Source: Gymnothorax reevesii
Lineage: Eukaryota; Chordata; Actinopteri; Anguilliformes; Muraenidae
Reading direction: 5' to 3'
Length of the DNA stretch: 64,000 nucleotides
NCBI GenBank assembly: GCA_029721435.1
Contig: CM056587.1
Span: forward strand, 13,165,167 to 13,229,166
Shown here piece after piece: positions 11,310 through 22,553 of the stretch. Each line of letters opens with the position of its first letter. Positions within the stretch are counted from its first letter, which is position 1. The notes beneath the pieces were generated by a model, which made no database searches, was not told where the DNA came from, and saw nothing but the letters and a program-made list of their open reading frames with translations. The translations under genes and the position numbers were made by a program.

Positions 11310-12719
11310 GTGGTTAAGTCATCGCAGTTGTTCTTGTGATATGAGCTGGCCGCTGTCTTTGAGTGAGTTGCCTAAACTAAGAGAAATTAGGTTAAGTTGG
11401 GCAATCAAGTTGAGAAAATACTGAGCCAATTTTTGCGAATGGTTTGTTTTTGACTAGGGCTGTGCTATTTCTAACGCAGGGAGTTTCTGACCGGTTACAT
11501 GAATAAACGGCTACGCCTGCTGAATATATCACTCGTAGTCTGTGTATTCGACTCGTTTTGCAATCTTTATCAATTACTGTTGTGGTCCAATTAAAGGTAG
11601 GGATGACATTTTTTCTGTAGTTTCGCGCATGCACAGGCGCACAATGAGGGGAAGGAAATCTTAGATATGCAGTGGATAATCACGGTGAATTACAGAGGAC
11701 TTTTTGTCGTGTAGTTCATGGCAACTTGAGATTGTGAATCTAGTTTATAAAATGAAGCTTTTACTTTTATGTGCCGTTGTCAATTCCATAATGTTGTGTT
11801 AAATGCCTTATATATGGATTGTCAAAGAATAGATCAAAGAAAGGTCGGAATTATTCTGGCTCATAATTAGGCAATGTTCAGCACCGTTCCTCTTCGGTAT
11901 TCTTCTCGCTGTGCCTGTTTCCTCCGTTACTGCTGAAACGGAGGCGCCGCGGCTATAATTGTACAATGGGGAGTAATGGCTTACCATCACTGCAGGAGAA
12001 AGGCTAATTATATCGGGTAAAGGCTGTGCATGGCTATTCTAAGCTTTTAGTGCGATGCTCGTATGCGTTTGCAGTTTGGGCTTTTGAAATGGCTGTGTCA
12101 CACTGCCCAGATATCAAGGGAAATTGTGCTCGAATCTAAACATTTGTGAAATGTTCCTCAAGTGTCAGAAACGAAAGTTACGCTTTTGTCGCACGACCTG
12201 AAGTTGTATCTTGGCAGCCGACGAGGGAACTTAAGTTGGATGAATGACTGAGGTTTCACAAATTATGCGGGCACCGTGAATAAATTGGGTCATCAAGGTA
12301 GCGCATGTTGTCGGTCGATTGTTTAAAATTACAGTTTGTTCTTATGTCGCCAAATCAAATAATCAAAGTTTTCGTGGTGCCCTATCATGGTTGTAATCGA
12401 ATCATACTACTCCCGAAAAGAGCCCATTTGGAAGTAAAAGACTGGCACTTGTGTGGACATGATGTATTTGCCGGTGTTCTGTCAATTTTTGTTTCCTATG
12501 AAAATATTGCGCAAACCTAAAATCTTGGGCAGTGTTTCTTCACTCACATCTTAAATATCTTCAAAAATTATAAACAACCATTTTTTTCCCCAGTGCGCCT
12601 TTCGACCTGTGTGCGTGTATGTGCCAGGCTCACGAAATGTGCGCCCCCCCCGGTACTGAAAAATAATGAAAGTACCCATCGAGCTTAGCTGTGAGTGGTT
12701 TTTTAATCTGTAGGTGTTG
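11310..12719. other. Unassigned intergenic sequence
   Basis: No gene, TIR pair or RNA gene recognised. A C-run (about 12642-12650) precedes the TIR element that begins at 12720. Confidence 0.4.
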
Positions 12720-13765
12720 TACACTCAAAAAAATAATTTGTTGGGTGAACATAATAAAATTATGGAAAGTATTTCCACCCAATCATAATACGCTAATTTA
12801 GCAACAAATTCTTTTATTGAGTGACATAAATGTAAATATGCTGGTTCAACATAAGGTGTTACTATTACTCAATTACAAGGGGTAAGTCCAACATAATAAT
12901 CATTTGTTGGGTGAACATACAAAATTTATGGAAAGTATTTCCACCCAATTATAATACGCTCATTTAGCAAGAGACAGTTTTGTTGAGTGAAATTAATGTA
13001 AACATGCCGAATAAACATAATGTGTCTGGGGCAGACTGACGGAAGCATGGCTGCCAGTATGCGCCTATGGCCCCTCCGACCACCAAGCATTCACACACAG
13101 CCATAGAGAGGTGTTCCTATATTGCATGTTTTGCGGGTGGGGGAAACTGGAGTACCCGGAGAAGACCAACATGAACACGGGGAGAACATGCAAACTCCAC
13201 ACAGAAAGGCCCCAGGCGGGATTTAAACCCACAACCTTCTTGCTTTGAGGCAGTAGTGCTAACCACTGCTAATCAACAGTAATAATTCAATAAAAGTCAA
13301 TTCTGACTTCAATATTTGTTTTAAACAATGTAAACATTTGCTATTCTAGTTTATGACAGTTGATATCAAGTTAGGAAAAAAAACACCTAAAAGCAAACAG
13401 GATTTCGTGAGATTGAATGTTATTCAACTCGCCTTCCACAACTTGTCCGCCCGCCCGTCTCTTTCGTGCGTTGCTCTGCCTTCTTCTGCAACTTCCGGAA
13501 GTAAAGTTTGTAAATGCACTCCCTGCTCGCACACTACTGCCTCCTTCTGTTCTGGAGTTGTACACGCCATTTGATATCTTACCCGAAAAGCAGCAATGGG
13601 ATCTGTCAGCGTAACTGAATTTAGTAAAAGTTAAGTTATTGCACATCATGCTAAAATAATATTACTTAATGATATTCAACCACAAAACATGACTATATAT
13701 GGTAGAAGCAACCTGTTACACTTAGATTAATTTAGCAGACACCCAATCTGGTTTTTTTGAGTGTA
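12720..13765. mobile_element. TA-flanked TIR element (nonautonomous), 1.04 kb
   Basis: Outer ends CACTCAAAAAAAT (12722) and its near complement TTTTTTTGAGTG (ending 13763) are both flanked by TA (12720-12721 and 13764-13765). Just inside them, TTGTTGGGTG on the left faces CACCCAAT on the right. The left half contains a 166-bp direct duplication (TTGTTGGGTGAACATA at 12738 and 12904). A SINE lies inside. No transposase is recognisable. TA duplication fits the Tc1/mariner superfamily, but that is an inference. Confidence 0.65.
13026..13268 (-). repeat. tRNA-derived SINE nested in the TIR element
   Basis: Read on the minus strand, it starts with a tRNA-like head (GTGGTTAGCACTACTGCCTC, then B-box GTGGGTTTAAATCC). 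The body follows: GCATGTTCTCCCCGTGTTC and CGGGTACTCCAGTTTCCCCC, phrases I recognise from fish SINEs. It is related to the copy at 1209-1560. Confidence 0.75.
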
Positions 13766-14495
13766 AGATCATATTCCAAAGCCATGCGACGGCGACGTTT
13801 TTCATTTTTTCGTGGTACCTGGTCAAAGTTGAGTCCCTCAACTCATTTTTTGGACCGGTTATCTGCCTTAGTTTCAAGACATGCATATCTTCTAAAGCCT
13901 GATACATGCATAGATGTAGCTATATCTTCTCAAAATGTCCTGATATGTATAAAAGGATAGTATAGCTGATGGAAAATGGTATATAGGTAATATGCTGATG
14001 GGATTGTCAACCCTGCCGTGGCCCTGAAGTCGGGGTACGTTTTGTGTGAGGCTGCAAAGTTGCTATGTGAGTGCAAACTGCTCTCTTACACTGTGTAAAA
14101 TTAATTCAGGCAACCCTATGCACTCAGAGGTACAAAACCCAAAACCAGTGAAGTTGGCTCGTTGCGTAAATCGTAAATAAAAACAGAATACAATGATTTG
14201 CAAATCCTTTTCAACTTATATTCAATTGAATACACTGCAAAGATAAGTTACTTAATGTTCGAACAGGTAAACTTTGTAATTTTTTGCAAATATTAGCTCA
14301 TTTGGAATTTGATGCTTGCAACATGTTTCAAAAAAGCTGGCACAAGTGGCAAAAAAGACTGAGAGAGTTGAGGAATGCTCATCAAACACTTATTTGGAAC
14401 ATCCCACAGGTGAACGGGCTAATTGGGAACAGGTGGGTGCCATGATTGGGTATAAAAGCAGCTTCCCTGAAATGCTCAGTCATTCACAAACAAGG

Positions 14496-15591
14496 ATGGG
14501 GCGAGGGTCACCACTTAGTGAACAAATGCGTGAGCTGATTGTCGAACAGTTTAAAAACAACATTGCTCAACAAGCTATTGCAAGAAATTTAGGGATTTCA
14601 TCATCTACGGTCCGTAATATCGTCAAAAGGTTCAGAGAATCTGGAGAAATCACTGCACGTAAGCGACAAGGCCGAAAACCAACATTGAATGCCCGTGACC
14701 CTCGATCCCTCAGGCGGTACTGCATCAAAAACCGACATCAGTGTGTAAAGAACATCACCACATGGGCTCAGGAACACTTCACAAAACCACTGTCAGTAAC
14801 TACAGTTCGTTGCTACATCTGCAAGTGCAAGTTAAAACTCTACAATGCAAAGCAAAAGCCATTTATCAACAGCACCCAGAAACGCTGCCGGCTTTGCTGG
14901 GCCCAAGCTCATCTAAGATGGACTGATGCATAGTGGAAAAGTGTTCTGAGGTCTGACGAGTCCACATTTCAAATTGTTTTTGGAAACCGTGGACGTCGTG
15001 TCCTCCGGACCAAAGAGGAAAAGAACCATCCGGACTTTTATAGGCGCAAAGTTTAAAAGCCAGCATCTGTGATGGTATGGGGGTGTATTAGTGCCCAAGG
15101 CATGGGCAACTTACACATATGTGAAGGCACCATTAATGCTGAAAGGTACATACAGGTTTTGGAGCAACATATGTTGCCATCCAAGCAACGTCTTTTTCAT
15201 GGACTTATTCATGCAGAAAGGTACATACAGGTTTTGGAGCAACATATGTTGCCATCCAAGCAATGTCTTTTTCATGGACTTATGCTTATTTCAGCAAGAC
15301 AATGCCAAGCCACATTCTGCACGTGTTACAACAGCATGGCTCCATAGTAAAAGAGTGCGGGTACTAGACTGGCCTGCCTGTAGTCCAGACCTGTCTCCCA
15401 TTGAAAATGTGTGGCGCATTATGAAGCGTAAAATACGACAACGGAGACCCCGGACTGTTGAACAACTTAAGCTGTACATTAAGCAAGAATGGGAAAGAGT
15501 TCCCCCTGAAAAGCTTCAAAAATTGGTCTCCTCAGTTCCCAAACGTTTACTGAGTGTCGTTAAAAGGAAAGGCAATGTAACACAGTGGTAA
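14496..15591 (+). pseudogene. Tc1-like DDE transposase, broken
   Basis: A Tc1/mariner transposase would cut and rejoin its element at TA sites. The likely start is the Met at 14496 (MGRGSPLSEQMRELIVEQF). The paired helix-turn-helix region follows (QQAIARNLGISSSTVRNIV), then a basic GRKP-type linker. Catalytic pieces are visible: LRSDESTFQ (first Asp, near 14955), FQQDNAKPHSA (second Asp, near 15295) and SPDLSPIENVW (Glu, near 15395). It ends at GNVTQW-stop. Inactivating changes are a TAG near 14931, a TAA at about 15054, a 25-codon tandem duplication (15141-15290) and a frameshift just after it. Earlier Mets at 14316 and after are in the 5' leader and do not resemble the family. Confidence 0.88.
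15141..15290 (+). repeat. 75-bp tandem duplication inside transposase
   Basis: GAAAGGTACATACAGGTTTT occurs at 15141 and again at 15216. Both copies run through 'ccatccaagcaa.gtctttttcatggactta' with one or two differences. The 75-bp period equals 25 codons, so it preserved the frame when it arose. Confidence 0.9.
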
Positions 15592-15779
15592 AAAGGCCCC
15601 TGTGCCAACTTTTTTGCAATGTGTTGCTGCCTTTAAATTCTAAGTTAATGATTATTTGCAAAAAAAAATAAAGTTTCTCAGTTTGAACATTAAACATCTT
15701 GTCTTTGCAGTGTATTCAATTGAATATAAGTTGAAAAGGATTTGCAAATCATTGTATTCTGTTTTTATCTACGATTTAC

Positions 15780-16360
15780 CTATAACTAGTGATTATAAAG
15801 TTATTTAAGCCTCCAATCAGTGTTATAATTGTATATAAGTGATATCCAGAGGTATATCACCTGAAATTAGAAACCCTACAGTGATTTTTTCCCCTCGGGA
15901 TTCTGCAGAAATTCTGGTCTGCAAATACCTGAAAAATGTTATAAAAACCAAAATCAAAACTCAAAAATCTCCTAGAAACACTCCGCATGGCTTAAAAGTA
16001 TGTAGCCTAGGCAATACCAAGCCAGAACAGGTGTATCGGTATATTGGTCGGAAACCGAATCTAAGTCAGAAACTGTGACAAAGTCAGAAACCCGTCAAAG
16101 TGTACCAAACTCAACCTGACTGATTTGCTATTGCCATTATACTTAACTAATAGATAGAATAAGTGTCTCAAGTAGGTAATTGATCACTTGTCAATGGAAG
16201 ATACCTCTAGTCGGCTGATGGACAGGCTGCCTGACAGTACTTTTTTAAATTTTGGGTCCTAGGTTCTTAAGATGATTGCATGTTTCTGTCTTTCAGTTAT
16301 TCTGATTTTGTTGTTGGTGTTGTCTGGTGTCCCCGACTACCAATGAATGTTATTTGAACA
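15780..16360. other. Unassigned intergenic sequence
   Basis: No gene or repeat structure recognised. Confidence 0.4.
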
Positions 16361-16670
16361 AGTTTATGACTGATTGGCCACCGATTGCGGCCACAGCGGC
16401 TGCCACGCCCTGCGTCTGTTTCTGCCTGAGATCCTGGTTTCTGACTGAGAGCGTGGGCCGACACCACCAATATTTTTCGATCAAACCTTCAAAAATACAA
16501 GTCGACATGTTTAGAAAACACAATATATCATGTCCTTGACCATCCATGCGTGTCATTTCACCAAGTTTATGACTGATTGGCCACAGTGGCTGTCCACCCC
16601 CCGCGTCAGTTTCTGCCTGAGATCCTGGTTTCTGACTGAAAGTGTGGGTCAATCGGTTTGATGTCGGGCC
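16361..16670. repeat. Direct duplication, 203-bp period
   Basis: AGTTTATGACTGATTGGCCA at 16361 recurs at 16564. Both are followed by 'gtttctgcctgagatcctgg' and 'tttctgactga.ag.gtggg'. The copies have diverged slightly. No coding function is seen. Confidence 0.8.
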
Positions 16671-16690
16671 CCTGACCGATGCCATCGTTA

Positions 16691-16860
16691 TACAACCCCA
16701 ATTCCAAAATAGTTGGGACGAAGTGTAAAAATCAAAATGCAATGACTTTTAGATCACATGAGACAATATGTTATTTACAATAGAACATAGATAACATTTC
16801 AAAAGTTGAAACTGAGACATTTTACATTTTAATGCAAAAAAGAAAAATAATTGCTTGGAG
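16691..16860. mobile_element. Tc1-like terminal fragment
   Basis: TACAACCCCAATTCCAAAAT at 16691 and the following GTTGGGACGAAGTGTAAAAA match the terminus of a common fish Tc1-like family related to the element at 14131. No transposase or second end follows. Confidence 0.65.
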
Positions 16861-17729
16861 CTTGTTAAAATTCTGCGATAGCAATTCCAGTTGGAGCAAA
16901 AACCATCGCACACAGCATTCACTCCAGAACTGAGTCTGAGAAATGTTGAGTTAAGCTACAGCAAACTACCTTACTGGCTTACTGTCGCACTGGCCTGAAC
17001 ATATTTTAACAGCGGTGAGTTCACAGACAACCAACCCAGCCGCGTAGGAATGGTTTGTCGTTAAATACGAAGTTTTGGTCATTACTGATGATGAGTCATA
17101 TATTGTACAGCACTGTTTTGTGCCTTTAAAGCTGACTTGGAAGTACCATGTTTTGCATAACATTAGCTCAAAAATTGCCACTCATACTGTGGTAGAAAAC
17201 ATGGCAACAAATGACATGATTGTACACAGCATGTGATTGTTAAATCTAAGATTAATCAAACTAATATATGCAGAGTAAAGATGCTCTCATATCTGCCCAT
17301 ATCAATCACGTTTACATAACTAGGGACTCATACAGAAATTTAAACACCCTGTTTTCCAAGTTTATTATGATGCCATGATTGGGCTTCAGCTACCACCGTT
17401 TTACAGGTCAAACTAAAATCCGTCAATATTCACTCCCTCACATGACTGACTGCTTGATAACATCATTCAGCTTTTTAACTCCACGGAGACCTGTCAGCCT
17501 AGACAGCGTTTGGATGTATTTTCCTGTAAAACCCCTCTCCGATTGGTCTTTCTTGGCTCTGTTCATTGAAGATAAATCAATACAAAATGATGTCCTGTTT
17601 TACGGACATTCAGTAATGTAGTAAACTGCCCAAAGTGAAGAACTATTTATTTATTTGATTTATTTATGCATTCATATAAACTATATATGTATGGGGCTAA
17701 AGAAAAGATCTTTAGGGCTACAGCCTTGA
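16861..17729. other. Unassigned intergenic sequence
   Basis: Short open frames (for example 17379-17621) show no domain. No TIR or RNA gene recognised. Confidence 0.4.
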
Positions 17730-18026
17730 ATGCTCTGGGCAGATGAAACCACTATTTGGCATTGAATCCTCCAACGTAATGCAGACAAGACTGAGGTTCT
17801 CATTATAGCTGCTGATACAGTGGTCCCCAAGGTGGTTAACCAAATGGGGTCACTAGCAGATAACATCAGATCTGATTTAAGAAACCTCAGTCATTTTTGA
17901 CCACACCATGCATCTCAAAAAACATGTTAAATCTCTAACCTGCACACGCTTTTTCCATCTAAGAAATACAGCAAAACTCAGGTCCATTGTCACACACTCA
18001 GAACTGGAAATGGTTGCTCATGCATT
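17730..18026 (+). pseudogene. CR1/L2-like LINE reverse transcriptase, upstream part
   Basis: Plus-strand translation gives NADKTEVLIIAADT, then a LADNIRSDLRNLSVIFD-like segment, then HLKKHVKSLTCTRFFHLRN and KLRSIVTHSELEMVAHAF. This is the palm/thumb end of a non-LTR reverse transcriptase of the CR1/L2/Rex type. Stops and small shifts are present. The coding sequence is interrupted at AHAF by a Tc1-like insertion and resumes at 19639. Confidence 0.75.
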
Positions 18027-18028
18027 TA

Positions 18029-19636
18029 CAGTATCTCACAAAAGTGAGTACACCCCTCACATTTTGACAATTAATTTATTATATCTTTTCAAGGGACAAT
18101 GCTACAGAAGTGAAACTTCTATATATTCTAGAGTAGTCATGGTACAATATGTGTAGCAGTGTAGATTTACTGCACTGTCCAAATACCTGAACAAACAGTC
18201 ACTATTTCCAAAATGGATGGAAACAAAAGTGAGTACACACCCCAATTGATAATGGTCAACCAAGCAATGAGACGCAACTTGTTCATCATGTTCATGCTTT
18301 TGTCTGTTCGACTGGGCCATATGAGGTTGTGTAACATGTTGAAGGGTTAAATTGTAGTGCTTTAGGTGCGATGCTCTCATTCTGGTCACTGTAGGGTCAA
18401 CATGGCACCTCATGGGAAAGAACTCTCTGAGGATCTGAAAAAGAGAATTGTTGCTCTCCATAAAGATGGTCTAAGCTACAAGAAGATCTGTGAAACCATG
18501 AAACTGAGCTACAGCACGGTGGCCAAGATTATCCAGCGGTTTTCCAAGAGGAGTTCTGCTCGGAAAAGGCTTCGTCAGGGTCGACCAAAGAGGTTGAGTC
18601 CTCGTGCTCTGTGCCAGGTGCACAAGTTGGCTTCAGAAAGCAGACGCAGGAGTGCTGGCAGCATTGCTAACAAGGTTGTAGCAGTGGGATCACAGCCTGT
18701 CAGTGCTCAGACCATACGCCATGCTCTGCGCAAAGTTGGTCTGCATGGCCGTCAGCCAAGATGGAAGCCTCTTCTGAAGCTAGCCCACAAGAAAGCCCAA
18801 AAACAGTTTGTTGAAGACAACCAGTCCAAGAACATGAACTACTAGAACCATGTTCTGTGGTCTGACGAGACCAAGATAAACTTGTTCGGCTCAGATGGTG
18901 TCCAGCATGTGTGGCGGTGCCCTGGTGAGAATGATCAAAACAAGTGTGTACTGCCTACAGTCAAACATGGTGCTGACAGCATCATGGTCTGGGGCTGCAT
19001 GAGTGCTTCTGGTCCTGGGGAGCTGCACTTCATTCATAGAATAATGGATCCAACATGTACTGTGAAATTCTGAAGCAGAACATGACGTCCTCCCTTCAGA
19101 AACTGGGCCGCACGGCTGTTTTCCTACATGATAACGACCCGAAACACACCTCCAAGATGACAACTGCCTTCCTGAAGAAGCTGAATGTGATGATATGGCT
19201 AAGTATGTCTCCAGACCTGAATCCCATTGAGCACCGGTGGGGCATCCTCAAGAGGAAGGTGGAGGAGCAGCAGGTGTCCAACATCCACCAGCTCCGTGAT
19301 GTTGTCATGGAGGAGTGGAGGATCCCAGCAACAACCTGTGCAGCTCTGGAGAATTCCATGCCTCGGAGAATCAAGGCAGTGCTGGACAACAATGGCGGTC
19401 ACGCTAAATATTGACACTATGGACACAATTTGGCATGTTGATGGTGAGGTGTACTCACTTTTGTTGCCACCCATTTTGGAAATAGAGACTGTTTGCACTG
19501 TCCAAATAACTGAACAGTAAATCTACACTGCTACACCTATTGTGCAATGACTACTCTAGAACATATTCAGTTTTCATTTCTGTAACGTTGTCCCTTAAAC
19601 AGATATACTAAATTAATAGTGGAAATGTAAAGGCTG
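18029..19636 (+). mobile_element. Tc1-like transposon inserted in the LINE
   Basis: It is flanked by TA duplications at 18027-18028 and 19637-19638. The left end starts CAGTATCTCACAAAAGTGAG, with a second GTGAGTACAC copy about 195 bases inside. This is the IR/DR layout of fish Tc1 elements. The right arm mirrors the left (inner GTGTACTCACTTTTGTTGCC at 19448, then 'gtaaatctacactgctacac'). It lacks most of the outer repeat: only a short tail ending CTG precedes the TA. Removing the element rejoins the LINE reading frame. Confidence 0.88.
18402..19414 (+). pseudogene. Tc1-like DDE transposase, broken
   Basis: The start is the Met at 18402 (MAPHGKELSEDLKKRIVALH). Two helix-turn-helix segments follow, joined by a GRPKR basic motif. 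The catalytic triad is visible: LWSDETKINLFG near 18860, HDNDPKHTSK near 19130 and [11 protein letters not shown] near 19215. The end is GGHAKY-stop at 19412-19414. Two lesions are seen: an in-frame TAG at 18843-18845 just before the first Asp, and a one-base shift at about 19045-19055. The length is otherwise near the family's usual 340 residues, so decay is mild. Confidence 0.9.
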
Positions 19637-19638
19637 TA

Positions 19639-19979
19639 TATCATCCCAGCTTGATAATTGCAACTCACTGTTCACCTGCCTCAGCAAAACTTCTCAGAAC
19701 CGCTTACAACTCGGTCAAAATGCTGCTGCTCGGTTGCTCACCAGGTGATGGAAGTCATGTCATATTACTCCTATCCTGGCTTCCCCGTACTGCTCCCTGT
19801 GGCCTTTCGGTTCCAGTTTAAACTCCTGGTGCTGACTTACAAAGCCCTCCATGGAGAGGCAGCCGCTGACATCTGTGAGCTTCTCAAGCCCTGTGTATCC
19901 AGCCGATCACTGAGTTCCTCTGACCAGGGGCTCCTCATCGTGCCTCAGACGAGGCTGAAAACCAGAGGAGACCGAGCGT
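19639..19979 (+). pseudogene. CR1/L2-like LINE reverse transcriptase, downstream part
   Basis: It continues the frame broken by the Tc1 insertion: ISSQLDNCNSLFTCLSKTSL, then LQLGQNAAARLL, HITPILASP-like and FQFKLLVLTYKALHGEAAAD, ending at TRGDRAFT. These are conserved C-terminal motifs of CR1/L2-type ORF2. Frameshifts and stops are present. A TIR transposon begins where the RAF motif is reached, so the 3' end of the LINE is not seen. Confidence 0.8.
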
Positions 19980-21390
19980 TTACATGCACACCAATATTCC
20001 TGTATTAATCGGAATATGAGAATATTCCGATTGCGTTCCTGTCATGTAAACGCGTTCAATAACCCGATTAAGGTCATTTTCCGATTTGAAATATTCCGAA
20101 TATACCCCGGGCATATGCCTGTTTTAATCGGAATATTGGCTCATGTATACACCTCAATCGGAATATGCCCTCAAACAGAATATTCAACTACGTCTCCGCC
20201 TGTTCAATTCGCAAGGAATTTGCATTTTTGGAGCGAAGAGGAGACGACTGTATGCATTCAGATATGAAAGACATTAATATATTGTAATATATCGATGGGT
20301 GAAAGCACCGTAACAAAGATATATTTAAGGTGTGCGAGAAGTGGTGGGAGGCTGGTTTTGTGTTAACTGCCAAGTGCCAACCAAGTTCAGCATCGCTGGA
20401 AAATTCTGAAGGCGGCATATTCCAAAGTGAAAAAAATAAAGGCTGTTACTCTTTTTACGCCGGTCGTAATCTTACTTCAATTACCTATTCTTAAGATCTT
20501 CCGTATGTTCATGCACAATGTAGGAAATCAGGACTTGGAGCCATAGACTGATTTATACAGTCTATACTTACACCACGGCATTAACTATAATGTATCATCT
20601 GACGTTCGCTAGCGAGACTGCTGAAACATTACTCATGTTTTCTAGCGAGTTGCTTCATTTAGCTAACGAGTTAGGTAGAGTGTAATTTTAAGTTCAACGT
20701 TTGATTCCTAATATTTGTGGAACTGTCAGGTCGTCACTCCCCACAATCAAATAGTCAGTAGTGATTAGTGTCGTGCAGAAGAGCCGATAGCTGCACAAAG
20801 TTTGTCCTTGCCAGGAATTCTAGAGTACAAGCTGGCGAAGTTAGCTGGCTAATAACTAACCCTACCTAACTTGAGTAGAGGAAATCCTGACTGTAACTTA
20901 AAGTAAGTAAGCTAGCTAGCCAGTCTAGTAATGAAAACCACAAGGCACGCAGCGAAAGCGGGATGTTTTTTGAACCCAGTTGAGTAGCAGTTTTTTTCGG
21001 ATACGGAAGTTCATGAGAATAGCAAATTACAGCAAGTTCACGACTGGCGTAAAAGTAGCCACTGCCGAAAAGACCCTGATCCAGTCAGCACAATTATTTC
21101 GCGGTCACGGATGAAATTCTGGGACCGAGACCACTGGCGATGGCAGTGGTCAAGAGTGGAGTCAATTTCGGCTTTGACGCTCTAACTGAGGGCAAACAAA
21201 ACCATGACGATTACTGTCGAGCGTTATATTTGCTGAAAACCCAATGTTGAGATTGGACCTAAGTGGAGGATATGCTAATAAACATGTAAACGGAATACTC
21301 CCATCGCTCAGCGCATGTAAACAGCTTATTCGGAATATTACCTTAACCCGAATATGGACCTTAATCGGAATATGGTGTGCATGTAAACGC
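19976..21390. mobile_element. TIR DNA transposon with subterminal GGAATAT repeats
   Basis: Ends GCGTTTACATGCACACC (19976) and GGTGTGCATGTAAACGC (ending 21390) are perfect inverted repeats. Each end is packed with subterminal ATTCCGATTAA / TTAATCGGAATAT copies, and extra CATGTAAACGC motifs lie inside both ends. A broken MYB/SANT-like domain lies within. I could not define a target duplication. PIF/Harbinger is the best guess, because such elements carry a MYB-like accessory protein, but no transposase is seen. Confidence 0.65.
20217..20441 (+). pseudogene. Broken MYB/SANT-like DNA-binding domain
   Basis: Translated in shifting frames, the stretch gives HFWSEEETTVCIQI, then KHRNKDIFKVCEKWWEAGFV, then HRWKILKAAYSKVKKIK. 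The order W-EEE, KHRN--I, AGF, (R)WK-LK--Y-KVK is the signature of MYB/SANT-like (Myb_DNA-bind_4-type) trihelix domains found in transposon accessory proteins and domesticated genes. At least two stops and two frameshifts interrupt it. A further segment near 21115-21190 (ILGPRPLAMAV..GVNFGFDAL) could be the C-terminal part of the same protein. Confidence 0.6.
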
Positions 21391-21404
21391 AGTCATTGTC
21401 AGCT

Positions 21405-22520
21405 GCATTTCGGCCCCATCCTTTCCCATCTTGTGCTAACGTGGAGATCAGCTGAAACACATTGTCGTCTTTCCTGCAAGTGGTACACACTCTCTCCCAT
21501 TTTCAACAACAAAGCTTTGCTGATTGGAGGAAGACCTATCTCTTCTCCTCAGTGGGAGGGGAGAGGTGTCCGCTATTTGAAAGACATTTATAATAACTTA
21601 AGGATGCATTCAATCTGCCTGGTTCCTCTTTTTTCTTTTATTTGCAGCTCAGGTCGGCGCTAAAAGCTCATGGTGTTCCATGGCAGTGTTCTCTACCTAT
21701 TCACCCACTTCGAGATATTTTTGCCAGACATGCTAAAACGACGGGTATGGTTTCTAAACTATATAATTTTTTTCTAGTGACGGGCACTCCCTCTCTCCCG
21801 ATAGAGGGCTTCTGGAGAAGGGATTGTCCAGGTCTAACTCAAGATTTTGATTGGGATGATGTCTGGTCCGGTATTTGTGATGTGTCACGCAATCCAGACC
21901 ACCAGCAAATTCATTTTAATTATTTGCACAGAATTTATCTTACCCCTGTCAAACTTTATCACATGAAACTTACAGCTAATTCTCTTTGCAATTTATGTTC
22001 TCTGAAGGCTCAGGGCACATTTACTCACATGTTCTGGGAATGCCCTCCTGTTGGACAACTGAGGGCCAATGTTGCATCCAAGTTGTCTGATCTGGTACAA
22101 GAAACTCTACCTGTTGATATGTGTGTTTTGCTTTTGAATGATCTGTCAGCTCTTAATATTTCCAAATTCAAGAAGCGTATAATTTTTGCTGGACTGACAG
22201 CGGCTAAGAAGATGGTTGCCACTCGTTGGAGGCCACCTCATTCTCTCACTGTCAGGACTTGGACTCTTTCTTTTATGGATGTTGTATATTTAGAACTCTC
22301 GACAGCCCGTATTAACGGTGCTAATGAACGTACATTGAATGCCTGGCTTAGCACTGCTGAATCTTTGAAGGATATGCTCTGAGTTAATTTTTGTTTTTCT
22401 TCACTGGCTCACTCATTCCATTGTCCCTGCATCTCTGTTTTTCCCTCTGTATGTCTTTTGTCTGCGTCTGTCCTTGTGTGTGTGTGTTTTTTTATTTTTT
22501 TTTGTTTTCACTGTATTATT

Positions 22521-22553
<33 letters not shown>

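Larger units (their letters stand above)
14131..15779 (+). mobile_element. Tc1-like transposon with eroded right end
   Basis: The left end begins TACAAAACCCAAAACCAGTG at 14131. The inner TIR (14166-14262: GTAAATCGTAAATAAAAACAG, AATACAATGATTTGCAAATC, ATTCAATTGAATACACTGCA) is matched almost perfectly by the inverted copy at 15682-15779. The outermost 35 bases present on the left are not recognisable after 15779, so the right tip is lost or mutated. A broken transposase lies between. Related termini occur at 3843 and 16691. Confidence 0.85.
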
